DNA of 64,000 bases from an uncultured Paracoccaceae bacterium. Its GTDB lineage: Bacteria; Pseudomonadota; Alphaproteobacteria; Rhodobacterales; Rhodobacteraceae. A program made the position numbers and the translations under genes. Below are positions 35,103 through 43,093 of this stretch, in pieces; the first letter of the stretch is position 1; every line of letters begins with the position of its first letter. The stretch is taken from the NCBI GenBank assembly GCA_937146765.1, contig CAKZRP010000065.1, positions 124,001 through 188,000 of the forward strand. Reading direction: 5' to 3'. A model generated the notes under the pieces. It did no database searches. It was not told where the DNA came from and saw only the letters and a program-made list of their open reading frames with translations.

Positions 35103-35624
35103 ATGGCCGGTGCAAGCCACTACATTCTTCCGCGTCCCACCTTCGACAAGCCGGTGAAACTGCTCATCGTGGTGTCGCCCTATTACAAGGATATCGCGGA
35201 CAATATGGTCGCCGGTGCGGTGGCCGAGATTGAGGCCGTTGGTGGCACGTATGAAATCGTCGAGGTGCCCGGCGCGCTGGAGATCCCGACGGCGATCGGC
35301 ATTTCCGACCGAGCGTCCAACTTCGACGGCTACGTGGCGCTGGGCTGCGTGATCCGCGGCGAGACCACCCACTACGACACCGTCTGCAACGACTCGAGCC
35401 GGGCGATCCAGCTTCTGGGTCTGCAGGGCCTGTGCATCGGCAATGGCATCCTGACAGTGGAGAACCGCCAGCAGGCCGAAGTGCGCGCGGATCCCAAGGA
35501 TCAGAACAAGGGCGGCGGCGCCGCCGCTGCGGCCTTGCATCTGATCGCACTCACGCGTAAGTGGGGCGCCCAGACCAAGGGAGTCGGCTTCAAGCCTGCT
35601 TCCGACTCCTATCGGCTCGCCTGA
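35103..35624 (+). CDS. ribH: 6,7-dimethyl-8-ribityllumazine synthase
   Basis: Joins the butanone phosphate from RibB with the pyrimidine made by the RibD pathway. 173 residues. Recognised by IVVSPYYKDIADNMVAGA, the VPGALEIPTAIGI segment near 60, and GCVIRGETTHYDTVC with the catalytic histidine. AAGGAG precedes the start, and ribBX ends 23 nt upstream. An Asn/Gly-rich stretch (DPKDQNKGGGAAAA) precedes the C-terminal helix. Confidence 0.96.
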   Translation: MAGASHYILPRPTFDKPVKLLIVVSPYYKDIADNMVAGAVAEIEAVGGTYEIVEVPGALEIPTAIGISDRASNFDGYVALGCVIRGETTHYDTVCNDSSRAIQLLGLQGLCIGNGILTVENRQQAEVRADPKDQNKGGGAAAAALHLIALTRKWGAQTKGVGFKPASDSYRLA

Positions 35625-35647
35625 GTGCAACAACGGATCCCTCGCCC

Positions 35648-36130
35648 ATGACCTCGAAAGACGCCCCGAAACCGGGAAAAAACAAGACGCAGGCGCGCTC
35701 TGCCGCCCGTCTTTACGCGGTGCAGGCGCTGTTCCAGATGGAACAGAGCGATCAGAGCTTCGACAAGGTCATCGTGGAATTCCTCGACCATCGTTTCGGC
35801 GCGACCTATGAGGAAGGCGAGTTTGCCGAGGGCGATCCGAAATTGTTCCGCCACCTCGTGCGCGAAGCGGTGAACCATCAGGCCAAGATCGACCAGATGA
35901 CCGACCGCGCACTGGTGGCGAAATGGCCGATTGCCCGCATCGACCCGACCCTGCGTGCGCTGTTCCGCGCCGCCGGGGCCGAGTTCGTGGACAGCGACAC
36001 GCCGGTCAAGGTGGTCATAAACGAGTTCGTGGACATCGCCCGCGCCTTCTTCCCGGAAGGAAAAGAGGCCAGCTTTGTCAATGCGGTGCTCGATCACATG
36101 GCGCGCGAGGCCCGGCCCGAAGCCTTCTGA
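35648..36130 (+). CDS. nusB: transcription antitermination factor NusB
   Basis: Binds boxA with NusE to promote rRNA antitermination. 160 residues, helical. Family landmarks are QARSAARLYAVQALFQMEQS near the N-terminus, PIARIDPTLRALFRAAGAEF, and TPVKVVINEFVDIARAFFPE. The start at 35648 lacks a strong ribosome site; the frame extends upstream through the end of ribH, so translation may be partly coupled. It closes the riboflavin operon and is followed by a terminator. Confidence 0.95.
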   Translation: MTSKDAPKPGKNKTQARSAARLYAVQALFQMEQSDQSFDKVIVEFLDHRFGATYEEGEFAEGDPKLFRHLVREAVNHQAKIDQMTDRALVAKWPIARIDPTLRALFRAAGAEFVDSDTPVKVVINEFVDIARAFFPEGKEASFVNAVLDHMAREARPEAF

Positions 36131-36152
36131 GCAGGGCGCAAATCATCCTTGA

Positions 36153-36188
36153 AGAGGCGCATGACCACAGGTCTTGCGCCTTTTTTTA
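36153..36188 (+). terminator. intrinsic terminator after nusB
   Basis: A stem AGGCGCA/TGCGCCT extended by GACC/GGTC, followed by TTTTTTTA, 22 nt after the nusB stop. Confidence 0.85.
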
Positions 36189-36383
36189 TTGAAATCTCGA
36201 CGGTTAGCGCCAATTCGGTTACAATGAGTTGGTCGTTGAACAAATTTTGACCAGTTGTTTGCGTCGGCAGCAAAACCCTGCCGACAGGTTTGCATAGGCC
36301 GGGCTTGCCCTTTGTTTTGGGGAAGATCGGCTCATCCCGGAAACGGAAACGCCCCTTGAGGGCGACCAGAAACAGGAGGGGAA

Positions 36384-36800
36384 ATGTTTCAAAAGATAGT
36401 TGTGCCGGTGGATCTGGCACATGAAGCGGTCCTGCAGAAAACGCTGACGGTCGCGGCCGAGATGGCGCGGCTTTATCAGGCGGCGATCTGTTTTGTCGGT
36501 GTGGCCTCGGCCAGTCCCGGCCCGGTGGCACGCACGCCCGAGGACTATGCCAAGAAGCTGCGCGCCTTTGCCGAGGCACAGGCGGCGACCCATGGGGTCA
36601 CCACCGAGGCCCATGCCATCCAGAGCCACGACCCGGCGGTCGAGATGAACAAGGCCTTGGAAAGGGCGGTGACGGAACTGGGCGCCGACCTCGTGGTGAT
36701 GCAGAGCCATGTGCCCAATGTGGCGGACTACATCTGGGCCGGTCACGGCGCCCATGTCGCCGCGCATTCCAGAGCCTCGGTTTTCCTCGTGCGCGACTGA
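36384..36800 (+). CDS. universal stress protein family
   Basis: A 138-residue UspA-fold protein (KIVVPVDLAHEAVLQKTLTV, then LGADLVVMQSH near the end). The usual ATP-binding tail GxxG-x9-G(S/T) is not present: the segment reads VPNVADYIWAGHGAHVAAHS, so it probably does not bind ATP. GGAGGGG precedes the start. The BCCT transporter begins 47 nt downstream, a pairing known for uptake systems regulated by a UspA partner. Confidence 0.88.
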   Translation: MFQKIVVPVDLAHEAVLQKTLTVAAEMARLYQAAICFVGVASASPGPVARTPEDYAKKLRAFAEAQAATHGVTTEAHAIQSHDPAVEMNKALERAVTELGADLVVMQSHVPNVADYIWAGHGAHVAAHSRASVFLVRD

Positions 36801-36847
36801 CCGCGCGTCTCAATTCAAAAAACAGTCCGAAACGAAAGGCGGTGACG

Positions 36848-38497
36848 ATGACCGACCAAACGACGGAGGCAGCCGACGGCATTCCCAGCCCGGACGGCGC
36901 GGCCCATATCATTGAGACCGATTACGAAATCGGTCAGGACAATTTCGAAGGCTCTGTCGGGCCTTTCGGGTTTGACATTCACAACCCGGTCTTTGCGATT
37001 TCCGGCCTCGCGATTGTGGCCTTTGTGTTCTACACGCTTGCGCTGCCAGAGCAGGCGGGCGCTGTCTTTTCCTGGCTCTTTGGCACGGTGACCAAAGGGT
37101 TTGACTGGTTCTTCCTCGGCTCGGCCAATATCTTCGTGATCTTCTGCCTGTTCCTGATCGTCTCGCCCTTTGGCAGCGTGCGGCTGGGCGGCAGCGAGGC
37201 GACGCCGGATTACACATACGTGGGCTGGTTCGCGATGCTCTTTGCTGCCGGCATGGGCATCGGGTTGATGTTCTACGGGGTCTCTGAGCCCCTCAGCCAT
37301 TTTGCCTCCTCCATGGGTGGCACTTCGGTCGAAAACGGCGTCCGCACCGATTGGGCACCGCTTGGAGCCGCTGCCGGGAATGAGGCCGAGGCGGCGCGGC
37401 TTGGCATGGCCGCGACCATCTTCCACTGGGGCCTGCACCCTTGGGCGATCTATGCGGTGGTGGCGCTGGCACTGGCCTTGTTCAGCTACAACAAGGGGCT
37501 GCCGCTGACGATCCGCTCCGCCTTCTACCCGATCTTCGGCGATGCGGTCTGGGGCTGGGTCGGCCATGTGATCGACATCCTCGCGGTCTTTGCCACCCTC
37601 TTTGGCCTGGCGACCTCGCTCGGCTTTGGCGCAACCCAGGCCAATGCGGGCCTCAACGAGCTGTTCGGGATCGCTGTCGGTTCCAGCACCGAGGTGATCC
37701 TGATTTCGGTCATCACCGCCATTGCGCTGGTCTCGGTGCTGCGCGGGCTGGATGGCGGGGTGAAGGTGCTGTCGGAGATCAACATGGGGTTGGCCTTTGC
37801 ACTGCTGCTCTTCGTGCTGCTGGCGGGGCCGACCCTGTTCCTCTTGGCGCTGTTCTGGGATTCGCTCTTGGCCTATCTCGAATACCTGCCGGCGCTCTCT
37901 AATCCCATCGGGCGCGAGGATGTGAACTTCAGCCAGGGCTGGACCTCCTTCTACTGGGCGTGGTGGATCTCCTGGTCGCCCTTTGTGGGCATGTTCATCG
38001 CCCGCGTCAGCCGGGGCCGCAGCGTGCGCGAGTTCATCATCTGCGTGCTTCTGATCCCCTCCATGGTCTGCGTCTTGTGGATGTCTGTCTTTGGCGGCAC
38101 CGCCATGCATCAGGTGATTGCGGATGGCTACACGGTGGCGCAGGAGGCGACGCTGGAGCTCAAGCTGTTCAAGATGCTCGACGTGATGCCGCTGGCGGGG
38201 ATCACCTCCCTCATCGGGATCGTTCTGGTCATCGTCTTCTTCGTGACCTCTTCGGACTCCGGCTCGCTGGTGATCGACACCATCACCGCCGGTGGCAAGG
38301 TCGATGCGCCGGTGCCGCAGCGCGCCTTCTGGTGCATCTTCGAAGGCGCGGTGGCCATCGTGCTGCTGCTCAGTGCGGGCGGGCTGCAATCCTTGCAGTC
38401 GATGGTGATCTCCACCGGGCTGCCCTTCACCGTTGTGCTCCTGCTGATGTGCTACGCGATCCTGCGCGGCCTCATCAGCGAGCGTAAAGCGACCTGA
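36848..38497 (+). CDS. BCCT family betaine/carnitine/choline transporter
   Basis: A 549-residue inner-membrane carrier for quaternary amines such as glycine betaine, choline or DMSP. Twelve hydrophobic segments are visible. The Gly-rich TM3 motif GMGIGLMFYGVSEPL (about residues 137-151) and the TM8 signature FYWAWWISWSPFVGMFIARV (near 370) identify the family. The MGIGLM form is usual for Na+-coupled members (family knowledge). The start is ATG 36848, with an in-frame GTG two codons before. Co-transcribed with the USP gene. A bidirectional terminator separates it from the cyclase. Confidence 0.95.
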   Translation: MTDQTTEAADGIPSPDGAAHIIETDYEIGQDNFEGSVGPFGFDIHNPVFAISGLAIVAFVFYTLALPEQAGAVFSWLFGTVTKGFDWFFLGSANIFVIFCLFLIVSPFGSVRLGGSEATPDYTYVGWFAMLFAAGMGIGLMFYGVSEPLSHFASSMGGTSVENGVRTDWAPLGAAAGNEAEAARLGMAATIFHWGLHPWAIYAVVALALALFSYNKGLPLTIRSAFYPIFGDAVWGWVGHVIDILAVFATLFGLATSLGFGATQANAGLNELFGIAVGSSTEVILISVITAIALVSVLRGLDGGVKVLSEINMGLAFALLLFVLLAGPTLFLLALFWDSLLAYLEYLPALSNPIGREDVNFSQGWTSFYWAWWISWSPFVGMFIARVSRGRSVREFIICVLLIPSMVCVLWMSVFGGTAMHQVIADGYTVAQEATLELKLFKMLDVMPLAGITSLIGIVLVIVFFVTSSDSGSLVIDTITAGGKVDAPVPQRAFWCIFEGAVAIVLLLSAGGLQSLQSMVISTGLPFTVVLLLMCYAILRGLISERKAT

Positions 38498-38520
38498 CCT
38501 CCGGTTGCATGACAAACAGA

Positions 38521-38546
38521 AACGGCGCCCCCCGGGGCGCCGTTTT
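38521..38546. terminator. bidirectional terminator between BCCT and cyclase genes
   Basis: A GC-rich perfect palindrome (AACGGCGCCCC with GGGGCGCCGTT) ends in TTTT on the plus strand. It serves the plus-strand BCCT gene and could also serve the convergent cyclase gene. Confidence 0.75.
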
Positions 38547-38566
38547 CCGGTGCGGGGCAGGACAGG

Positions 38567-40117
38567 TCACCCTGACAGTGGCTTGCCCAGGATCGCTTCC
38601 AGCTGGCTGCGGGTCGCCGCGTCCAGACGCTCCAGATGCACGGTGAGGCTCTTGCCGTCGAGGCTGGCTTCGGTCGGGGGCAGGTTGCCCGCCTGACCAG
38701 GCGCGATGGCATAGGGATGCACATCACGGGTGATGCCCTTGAATTGCATCGGTGGCATTGGTGTGGCGGCAACGAAGTCGCGCACATGGGCATAGGTCTC
38801 ATGGCTCATCACGATGCCGCCGGGCTCGGCCGCGGCCTCCAGCCGGGCGGCAAGGTTCGCCTCGGCTCCGATGATGGTGTAATCCATCCGCTCTTCCGAA
38901 CCGAAGTTGCCGACGTTGCAATAGCCGGTGTTGATGCCGATCCGGGCGCGGAAGGGCCGGTCGATGCCTCGGTCGCGCCATTCCCTTTCAAGCTGTGCCA
39001 GACGCTCCTGCATCTCCAGCGCCATGCGCACACAGGCGCGGGCGTCCTCTGCCGTGCCGAGGGTTTCGGGATCGCCAAAAAAGGCCACGATGGCATCGCC
39101 GATGAACTTGTCGATCGTCGCCCCGTGTTTGGCCGCGATCACTGACATTTCGGTGAAATACTCGTTCAGCAGCGCGGTCAGCTCTTCCGGCTGCAATGTC
39201 TCAGCAGTCTGGGTGAAATCCTTGATGTCCGAGAAAAACACGGTGAGCTTCTTGCGCTCGGTCGAGATCGAGGCGTCCTTCTCGCCGGAGAAGATCGACC
39301 GGTAGACCTGCGGCGACAGGTAGCGCGAGATCTTCATCGAGATCCCGGCCAGGAATTCGTTGTTGGAGGCCAGCTCCTCGCTCATCTTGCGGAACCGCTG
39401 TGCCAGTCGTAGCTGATGCACCGCAAAGAGCACGCCAAAGCCACCTGCCACCACCATATAGGCGAGGAGGTGGCTAAAGGAGAACAGGCTCACAGCCACT
39501 GGCTGCACAATGCTGTAGGATTGCACGCCGCGGATATCCCCCACTAGCCAGTCGGTCTTCGGGCTGTTGGGGTGGCTGTTGTGGCAGGCGACACAGGCCT
39601 CTTCCATCACCACCGGAGTGATCATGGTGACCGCATGGGTCAGCAGCCCCGACTCCTCGCCGCGGTAAAAGAGGTAGTGATCCTCGCTGCCCTCGCGGTA
39701 GCGGGCCAGGGCATGTTCCTCGGCCCAGGTGAGGTCGGTGGTCTCGCGCCCCTCGAAGGGATAGTCGGAGGCAAAGCGATATTGCACGTTCAGCCCATGG
39801 CTGCCGATCTGGTCGCCCAACTCGATGGCCATGGTCGCCGGGATCGGGATGGCGCCATCGCGGTTGTGATAGTCATGGGTGGCAAAGGTCGCCCCGCCGG
39901 TATTGAGGCGGGCTATCACATTGCGGGCGTAATAGCTGCGCACCGTATCCAGCACCGCATCGAGGGCCTGTCCCTGGCGGCGCAGCGATTGGTCGGTGAT
40001 CGCCATCAGGTCCATCCAGACCACCAGTGGCAGTGTCACGATGGCCGCGCCGATGCCCCAGTTGATGAGATGCGGCTGATTGACCAGAAAACGGCCGATG
40101 CGGCGGGTGATTTTCAT
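38567..40117 (-). CDS. class III adenylate cyclase with periplasmic heme-type (DUF3365-like) sensor domain
   Basis: A 516-residue receptor cyclase. TM1 (about residues 17-40) and TM2 (about 216-238) bracket a periplasmic domain with EEACVACHNSHPNSPKTDW near 170-188, where CVACH is a c-type heme-binding CxxCH. A short helical linker (ISRYLSPQVYRSIFSGE) leads to the catalytic domain. Metal aspartates lie in FFSDIKDF and GDAIVAFFGD, the Lys of DKFIGD and the Asp of MDYTIIG point to ATP, and GAEANLAARLE supplies the transition-state Asn and Arg, so the enzyme looks active. ATG 40117 is used; a TTG lies two codons upstream. Confidence 0.93.
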   Translation of the reverse strand: MKITRRIGRFLVNQPHLINWGIGAAIVTLPLVVWMDLMAITDQSLRRQGQALDAVLDTVRSYYARNVIARLNTGGATFATHDYHNRDGAIPIPATMAIELGDQIGSHGLNVQYRFASDYPFEGRETTDLTWAEEHALARYREGSEDHYLFYRGEESGLLTHAVTMITPVVMEEACVACHNSHPNSPKTDWLVGDIRGVQSYSIVQPVAVSLFSFSHLLAYMVVAGGFGVLFAVHQLRLAQRFRKMSEELASNNEFLAGISMKISRYLSPQVYRSIFSGEKDASISTERKKLTVFFSDIKDFTQTAETLQPEELTALLNEYFTEMSVIAAKHGATIDKFIGDAIVAFFGDPETLGTAEDARACVRMALEMQERLAQLEREWRDRGIDRPFRARIGINTGYCNVGNFGSEERMDYTIIGAEANLAARLEAAAEPGGIVMSHETYAHVRDFVAATPMPPMQFKGITRDVHPYAIAPGQAGNLPPTEASLDGKSLTVHLERLDAATRSQLEAILGKPLSG

Positions 40118-40308
40118 GTTCAAACTGCTCCCTCATGCCCCTTGCGCCGGAATCCAGTTGTGCGGATCTGCCGGAAATTCCCGCAACTGTCCGTTCCCTG
40201 TGCAGGATTATACGCAGCACTGCGGTAAAATCGTCGCACTGTCTTTGCGATGCTGGACCGCTGCCTGGCCGCGTCCTACCTTCATGGCATCGGTTGGAGG
40301 AGGACGCC

Positions 40309-40632
40309 ATGCCCGAGTTGATCAAGCTTTACATTCGCAGCGCCCTGTGGGGGCTGGTGCTGGCGGCGGTCTTTGTGGCGCTGCTCCTGTGGTTCAACAT
40401 TGCCAACCTCGGCACGCTGATCCTGGGCTCGAGCGCGGGACCGCTGGCAGTTCTGGTGCTTTGGGTGTCCAATGCCGTGGTGTTTGGGGGCGTGCAATTC
40501 GCCTACAAGATCATGGCAATGGCGGAACGCCCGCAAGGCCCGCGAGGCGGGACGCCAGTGGGCGCAGAGCTGCGCCCCGCAGTAGTTCCTGCCCGCGCGG
40601 AAGCTCGCCGGAGTGCAAGGCCACGTGGCTGA
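40309..40632 (+). CDS. small two-TM membrane protein
   Basis: A 107-residue protein with two membrane helices (about residues 10-34 and 38-64) and a basic, Pro/Arg-rich tail (PRGGTPVGAELRPAVVPARA). GGAGGAGG stands before the ATG at 40309. It diverges from the cyclase gene and is followed 45 nt later by a strong terminator. The function is unknown. Confidence 0.75.
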   Translation: MPELIKLYIRSALWGLVLAAVFVALLLWFNIANLGTLILGSSAGPLAVLVLWVSNAVVFGGVQFAYKIMAMAERPQGPRGGTPVGAELRPAVVPARAEARRSARPRG

Positions 40633-40676
40633 TCCTGAGAGGGAGCAGAGCGCGGTGTCCCAACCCGTCAGACCAA

Positions 40677-40707
40677 AAAGCCGCGCCCTGGGAGCGCGGC
40701 TTTTTTG
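40677..40707. terminator. bidirectional intrinsic terminator
   Basis: Stem AGCCGCGC/GCGCGGCT with an unpaired 7-nt centre. TTTTTT follows on the plus strand, and TTTTT follows on the minus strand. It can end both the small membrane-protein gene and any leftward RNA from 40720-40880. Confidence 0.8.
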
Positions 40708-40719
40708 CTTCGGGCGAAG

Positions 40720-40880
40720 TGGCGGGAACCACCAGACAACCGTGCGGCGATGATTCCCGAGGACCTGTATGTACAGGTGGGCGCCAGGTAAACGGACCAG
40801 GGTCCGAACAGAGCCAGCTCCCTCGGAATTGCTTAAGGCCACTGGAATGCTGCCTGTCACGAGAAGGGCAGAACCCGCCA
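40720..40880. ncRNA. candidate structured non-coding RNA, about 160 nt
   Basis: A closing stem pairs TGGCGGG (40720-40726) with CCCGCCA (40874-40880). Inside, ATTCCCGAGG (40753-40762) pairs with CCTCGGAAT (40821-40829) with one bulge. Two apical hairpins are ACCTGTA/TACAGGT (40763-40778) and CGGAC/GTCCG (40793-40806). A side hairpin is CTGCC/GGCAG (40850-40871). No open frame explains the region. The strand is unclear: leftward, a CTTGTGC -35-like box lies near 40910 and a terminator sits at 40707-40677. The long interrupted hairpin with a 3' side hairpin recalls 6S RNA, but I cannot confirm that. The remaining 40881-40985 shows nothing else. Confidence 0.45.
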
Positions 40881-40985
40881 TTGCAATAGGTAGTGCGGGG
40901 CGGCCCTGCGCACAAGGGGGGACGATCTCCGGGTGCCATCTCTCTGGCCCTTGCGTCAGGAATGCCGCGGAGGGGCTTGATTTTT

Positions 40986-41000
40986 GTTCACGTCATGTTC
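40986..41000 (+). promoter_or_regulatory. LexA (SOS) box
   Basis: GTTC-ACGTCAT-GTTC is an exact match to the alphaproteobacterial LexA direct repeat GTTC-N7-GTTC. It ends 11 nt before the mmcB start, where LexA would block transcription or the ribosome site. Confidence 0.85.
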
Positions 41001-41011
41001 ACGTTGGTGCC

Positions 41012-41569
41012 ATGAGTAGCGCCCCCCGGGATAAGGACGTCTTCGAGGACGATTGGTCGGACGATGCCGCCCCGCTGCGGGACAGGTCGGACGCGGACAC
41101 CCTGCAGCAGATGCAGCCGGGCCAGCGGCTGGCGCGGGGGGTTGGCCGCTATCTGCGATCGATCGGTTTTGCGGCGCTGGAGGAGTTTGTGCCCATGCGC
41201 GGCCTGCGTGTGGATGTGATGGCGCTGGGTCCGAAGGGCGAGTTGTGGATCATCGAGTGCAAGTCGAGCCGCATGGACTTCCAGAGCGATGCCAAATGGC
41301 ACAACTACCTGGAATGGGCGGACCGCTACTTCTGGGCCGTGGATCTGGATTTTCCCAGCGATCTGCTGCCACAGGATACCGGCCTGATCCTGGCCGATGC
41401 CTATGATGGCGAAGTCGTGCGCATGGCACCCGAGCAAAAGCTCTCACCTGCACGGCGAAAGAAGGTGATCCAGAAGTTCGCCATGGATTCCGCCCGCCGC
41501 CTGCAGAGCCTGCGTGATCCGCGCCCTGGTCGGGACGGGCTGCTGTTTTCCCCGATGGAGGAGGGCTGA
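41012..41569 (+). CDS. mmcB: MmcB family DNA repair protein
   Basis: A 185-residue PD-(D/E)xK nuclease-fold protein of the SOS regulon, known from Caulobacter as a DNA-damage tolerance factor. The nuclease core is visible: MRGLRVDVMALGPKGELWII with D and E, then ECKSSRMDF with the catalytic lysine (about residues 64-90). The open frame begins far upstream, but the ATG at 41012 directly follows the LexA box and the earlier codons cross the candidate RNA, so this start is preferred. Confidence 0.92.
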   Translation: MSSAPRDKDVFEDDWSDDAAPLRDRSDADTLQQMQPGQRLARGVGRYLRSIGFAALEEFVPMRGLRVDVMALGPKGELWIIECKSSRMDFQSDAKWHNYLEWADRYFWAVDLDFPSDLLPQDTGLILADAYDGEVVRMAPEQKLSPARRKKVIQKFAMDSARRLQSLRDPRPGRDGLLFSPMEEG

Positions 41570-41665
41570 CCTCCCAAGGGCGGGCTTGATCCGACCGGTT
41601 CCCCCGCAAGCAGCCCCCTGGGGCCGTGTCAGCAGCGGACCAACCTTCGCGATCTCGAACAGGCG

Positions 41666-42841
41666 TCAGGCGATGAGATCCATCGATGTCCGGGCCGGCG
41701 CCACGATGTAGATCATGTCACTGCGGCCTTCGAGTTGCAGCGCCACAAGTTTCTGGGCACGACTGGCCTCTGCCGCTTCCTGCGCCGCAGGTTGGGCAAA
41801 GGGATCGGTGGGGGCAAACATCGGATCCTTCTCCTGAAGGGCGCTGCGGCTGTCGGCCAGTTTTGCCGGTTCCGCTGCAAGACCACGGGGGGCAGGCCTC
41901 GGCTCTAGACGTTCAGGGGAGGGGGGCGTTGCCGGATCATTGGACAGGGCCGCCGTCAGGCCCACCTTGGCAGAGCTGACAAGCGCGCCCGGCGGGTCAT
42001 CCTGTCTCATCTGGAACTGAGCATAGGCCTTGCGCGCCAGAGACAGGAGATCCTGGCTCGCACGGCGCTGATCTTCGGTGAGTGGCAGGGGAATGACTGC
42101 GGCGACCTCTGGGGTTGCCTGAGGGGTGCCAAATCCGGATGCCTGATCCGCCACGGCCTCATCCTCCCGCCAGTCTTCGGCCCGGATGTCCGCGGTGACC
42201 TGCATCTGGGCATCAAGACGGGCGCGACGGGGCAGGGGATAGGGTGGGTCGCCTTGGGCTACGCGGGCCTCGGGGCTCGATCGGTCCGATGCGTCTGCGG
42301 TTGATGGTGCGGAACCGGTTGCCGGGGCCTGCGGTGGCAAGCCGATGATGACCACGCCATCGTCCATCACGTAGATGACCCGCGCGGTCGGCTCTGCGCG
42401 TGCGGCGGCGGCAAAGGTGGCGCGGGCGGAAGAGGGCTCCGTCGGGGATTCTGCCGCCGACGGGGGGACATCCGGCGTCCTGCCGGACTGCTGCATCGCC
42501 GTTCCGGAGGGGAAGACCGCGAGGGCTTCCATGTCCTCAACCGGACGCGCGTGCAAAGGGGAGGCGGTTTGCAGGAAACTCAGGACCTTTTCCATGCGGT
42601 CCACGGTCTCGTTGATCTGGTTGACCGCGGACTTCCAGCCGGGTTCGGGAGGTTTGGAAATCTGATCGATCAGGCGTTCGCGGGCACGCCGCGCCTGAGT
42701 GACATGGTTTTGCAGCTGGTTCGCTGTCAGGCTGTCTGAATCGGACAGGGAGAGCGCAGCTGCATGCGGGCCATTCGCCGAGGCGATCGCACTCGGCAAG
42801 GTCACCAAAAGGCCGAACTGGGGGCCACCAAAATGGTACAT
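41666..42841 (-). CDS. hypothetical Pro/Ala-rich protein
   Basis: A 391-residue protein of unknown function. Residues 1-110 are helical (HVTQARRARERLIDQI, NQINETVDRMEKVLSFL). The middle is low-complexity Pro/Ala/Ser sequence with one ordered patch (RVIYVMDDGVVIIGLPPQAP). The end has another hydrophobic patch (GRSDMIYIVAPARTSMDLIA). There is no clear signal peptide. TTGGAGC precedes the ATG at 42841, which is chosen over an in-frame start 21 codons upstream. A CtrA-like box lies in its promoter region. Confidence 0.75.
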   Translation of the reverse strand: MYHFGGPQFGLLVTLPSAIASANGPHAAALSLSDSDSLTANQLQNHVTQARRARERLIDQISKPPEPGWKSAVNQINETVDRMEKVLSFLQTASPLHARPVEDMEALAVFPSGTAMQQSGRTPDVPPSAAESPTEPSSARATFAAAARAEPTARVIYVMDDGVVIIGLPPQAPATGSAPSTADASDRSSPEARVAQGDPPYPLPRRARLDAQMQVTADIRAEDWREDEAVADQASGFGTPQATPEVAAVIPLPLTEDQRRASQDLLSLARKAYAQFQMRQDDPPGALVSSAKVGLTAALSNDPATPPSPERLEPRPAPRGLAAEPAKLADSRSALQEKDPMFAPTDPFAQPAAQEAAEASRAQKLVALQLEGRSDMIYIVAPARTSMDLIA

Positions 42842-42894
42842 CACACACGCTCCAAGCAGAACTTGTAGTCTTGTTAATTCTCTGGTGAGTGAGG

Positions 42895-42909
42895 TTAACA
42901 CCACCCTAA
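42895..42909 (-). promoter_or_regulatory. CtrA-like site TTAA-N7-CTAA
   Basis: The site is TTAA-CACCACC-CTAA, one mismatch from the TTAA-N7-TTAA consensus, 54 nt upstream of the 391-residue gene. Another GTTAAC-type half-site lies near 42970. The role is inference. Confidence 0.4.
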
Positions 42910-43039
42910 CCGAGGTAAATGGAACGCTTCAAATGCGAGGGAGTTTTCCTGTAGTGCCTGGGTGTTAGCCAGTTAACCGCAATCCCTTGCGGTAACTTTG
43001 CGCGCGGATGGCGGGCGTCTTTGGGGCGCAAATCGGGCA

Positions 43040-43066
43040 CAAAAAAGCCGGGCCTGGGCCCGGCTT
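43040..43066 (-). terminator. intrinsic terminator of the 62-residue gene
   Basis: On the minus strand the stem AGCCGGGCC/GGCCCGGCT is followed by TTTTTG. It lies 28 nt beyond the stop at 43094. Confidence 0.8.
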
Positions 43067-43093
43067 GTCGCGCGGTTCAAAAGGCCGCGGGCG

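Noticed and set aside
40720..40880. Signal recognition particle RNA or tmRNA
   Set aside because: The SRP motif around GGAAGGAAGCAGCC is absent, and no AANDN-type tag frame exists on either strand.
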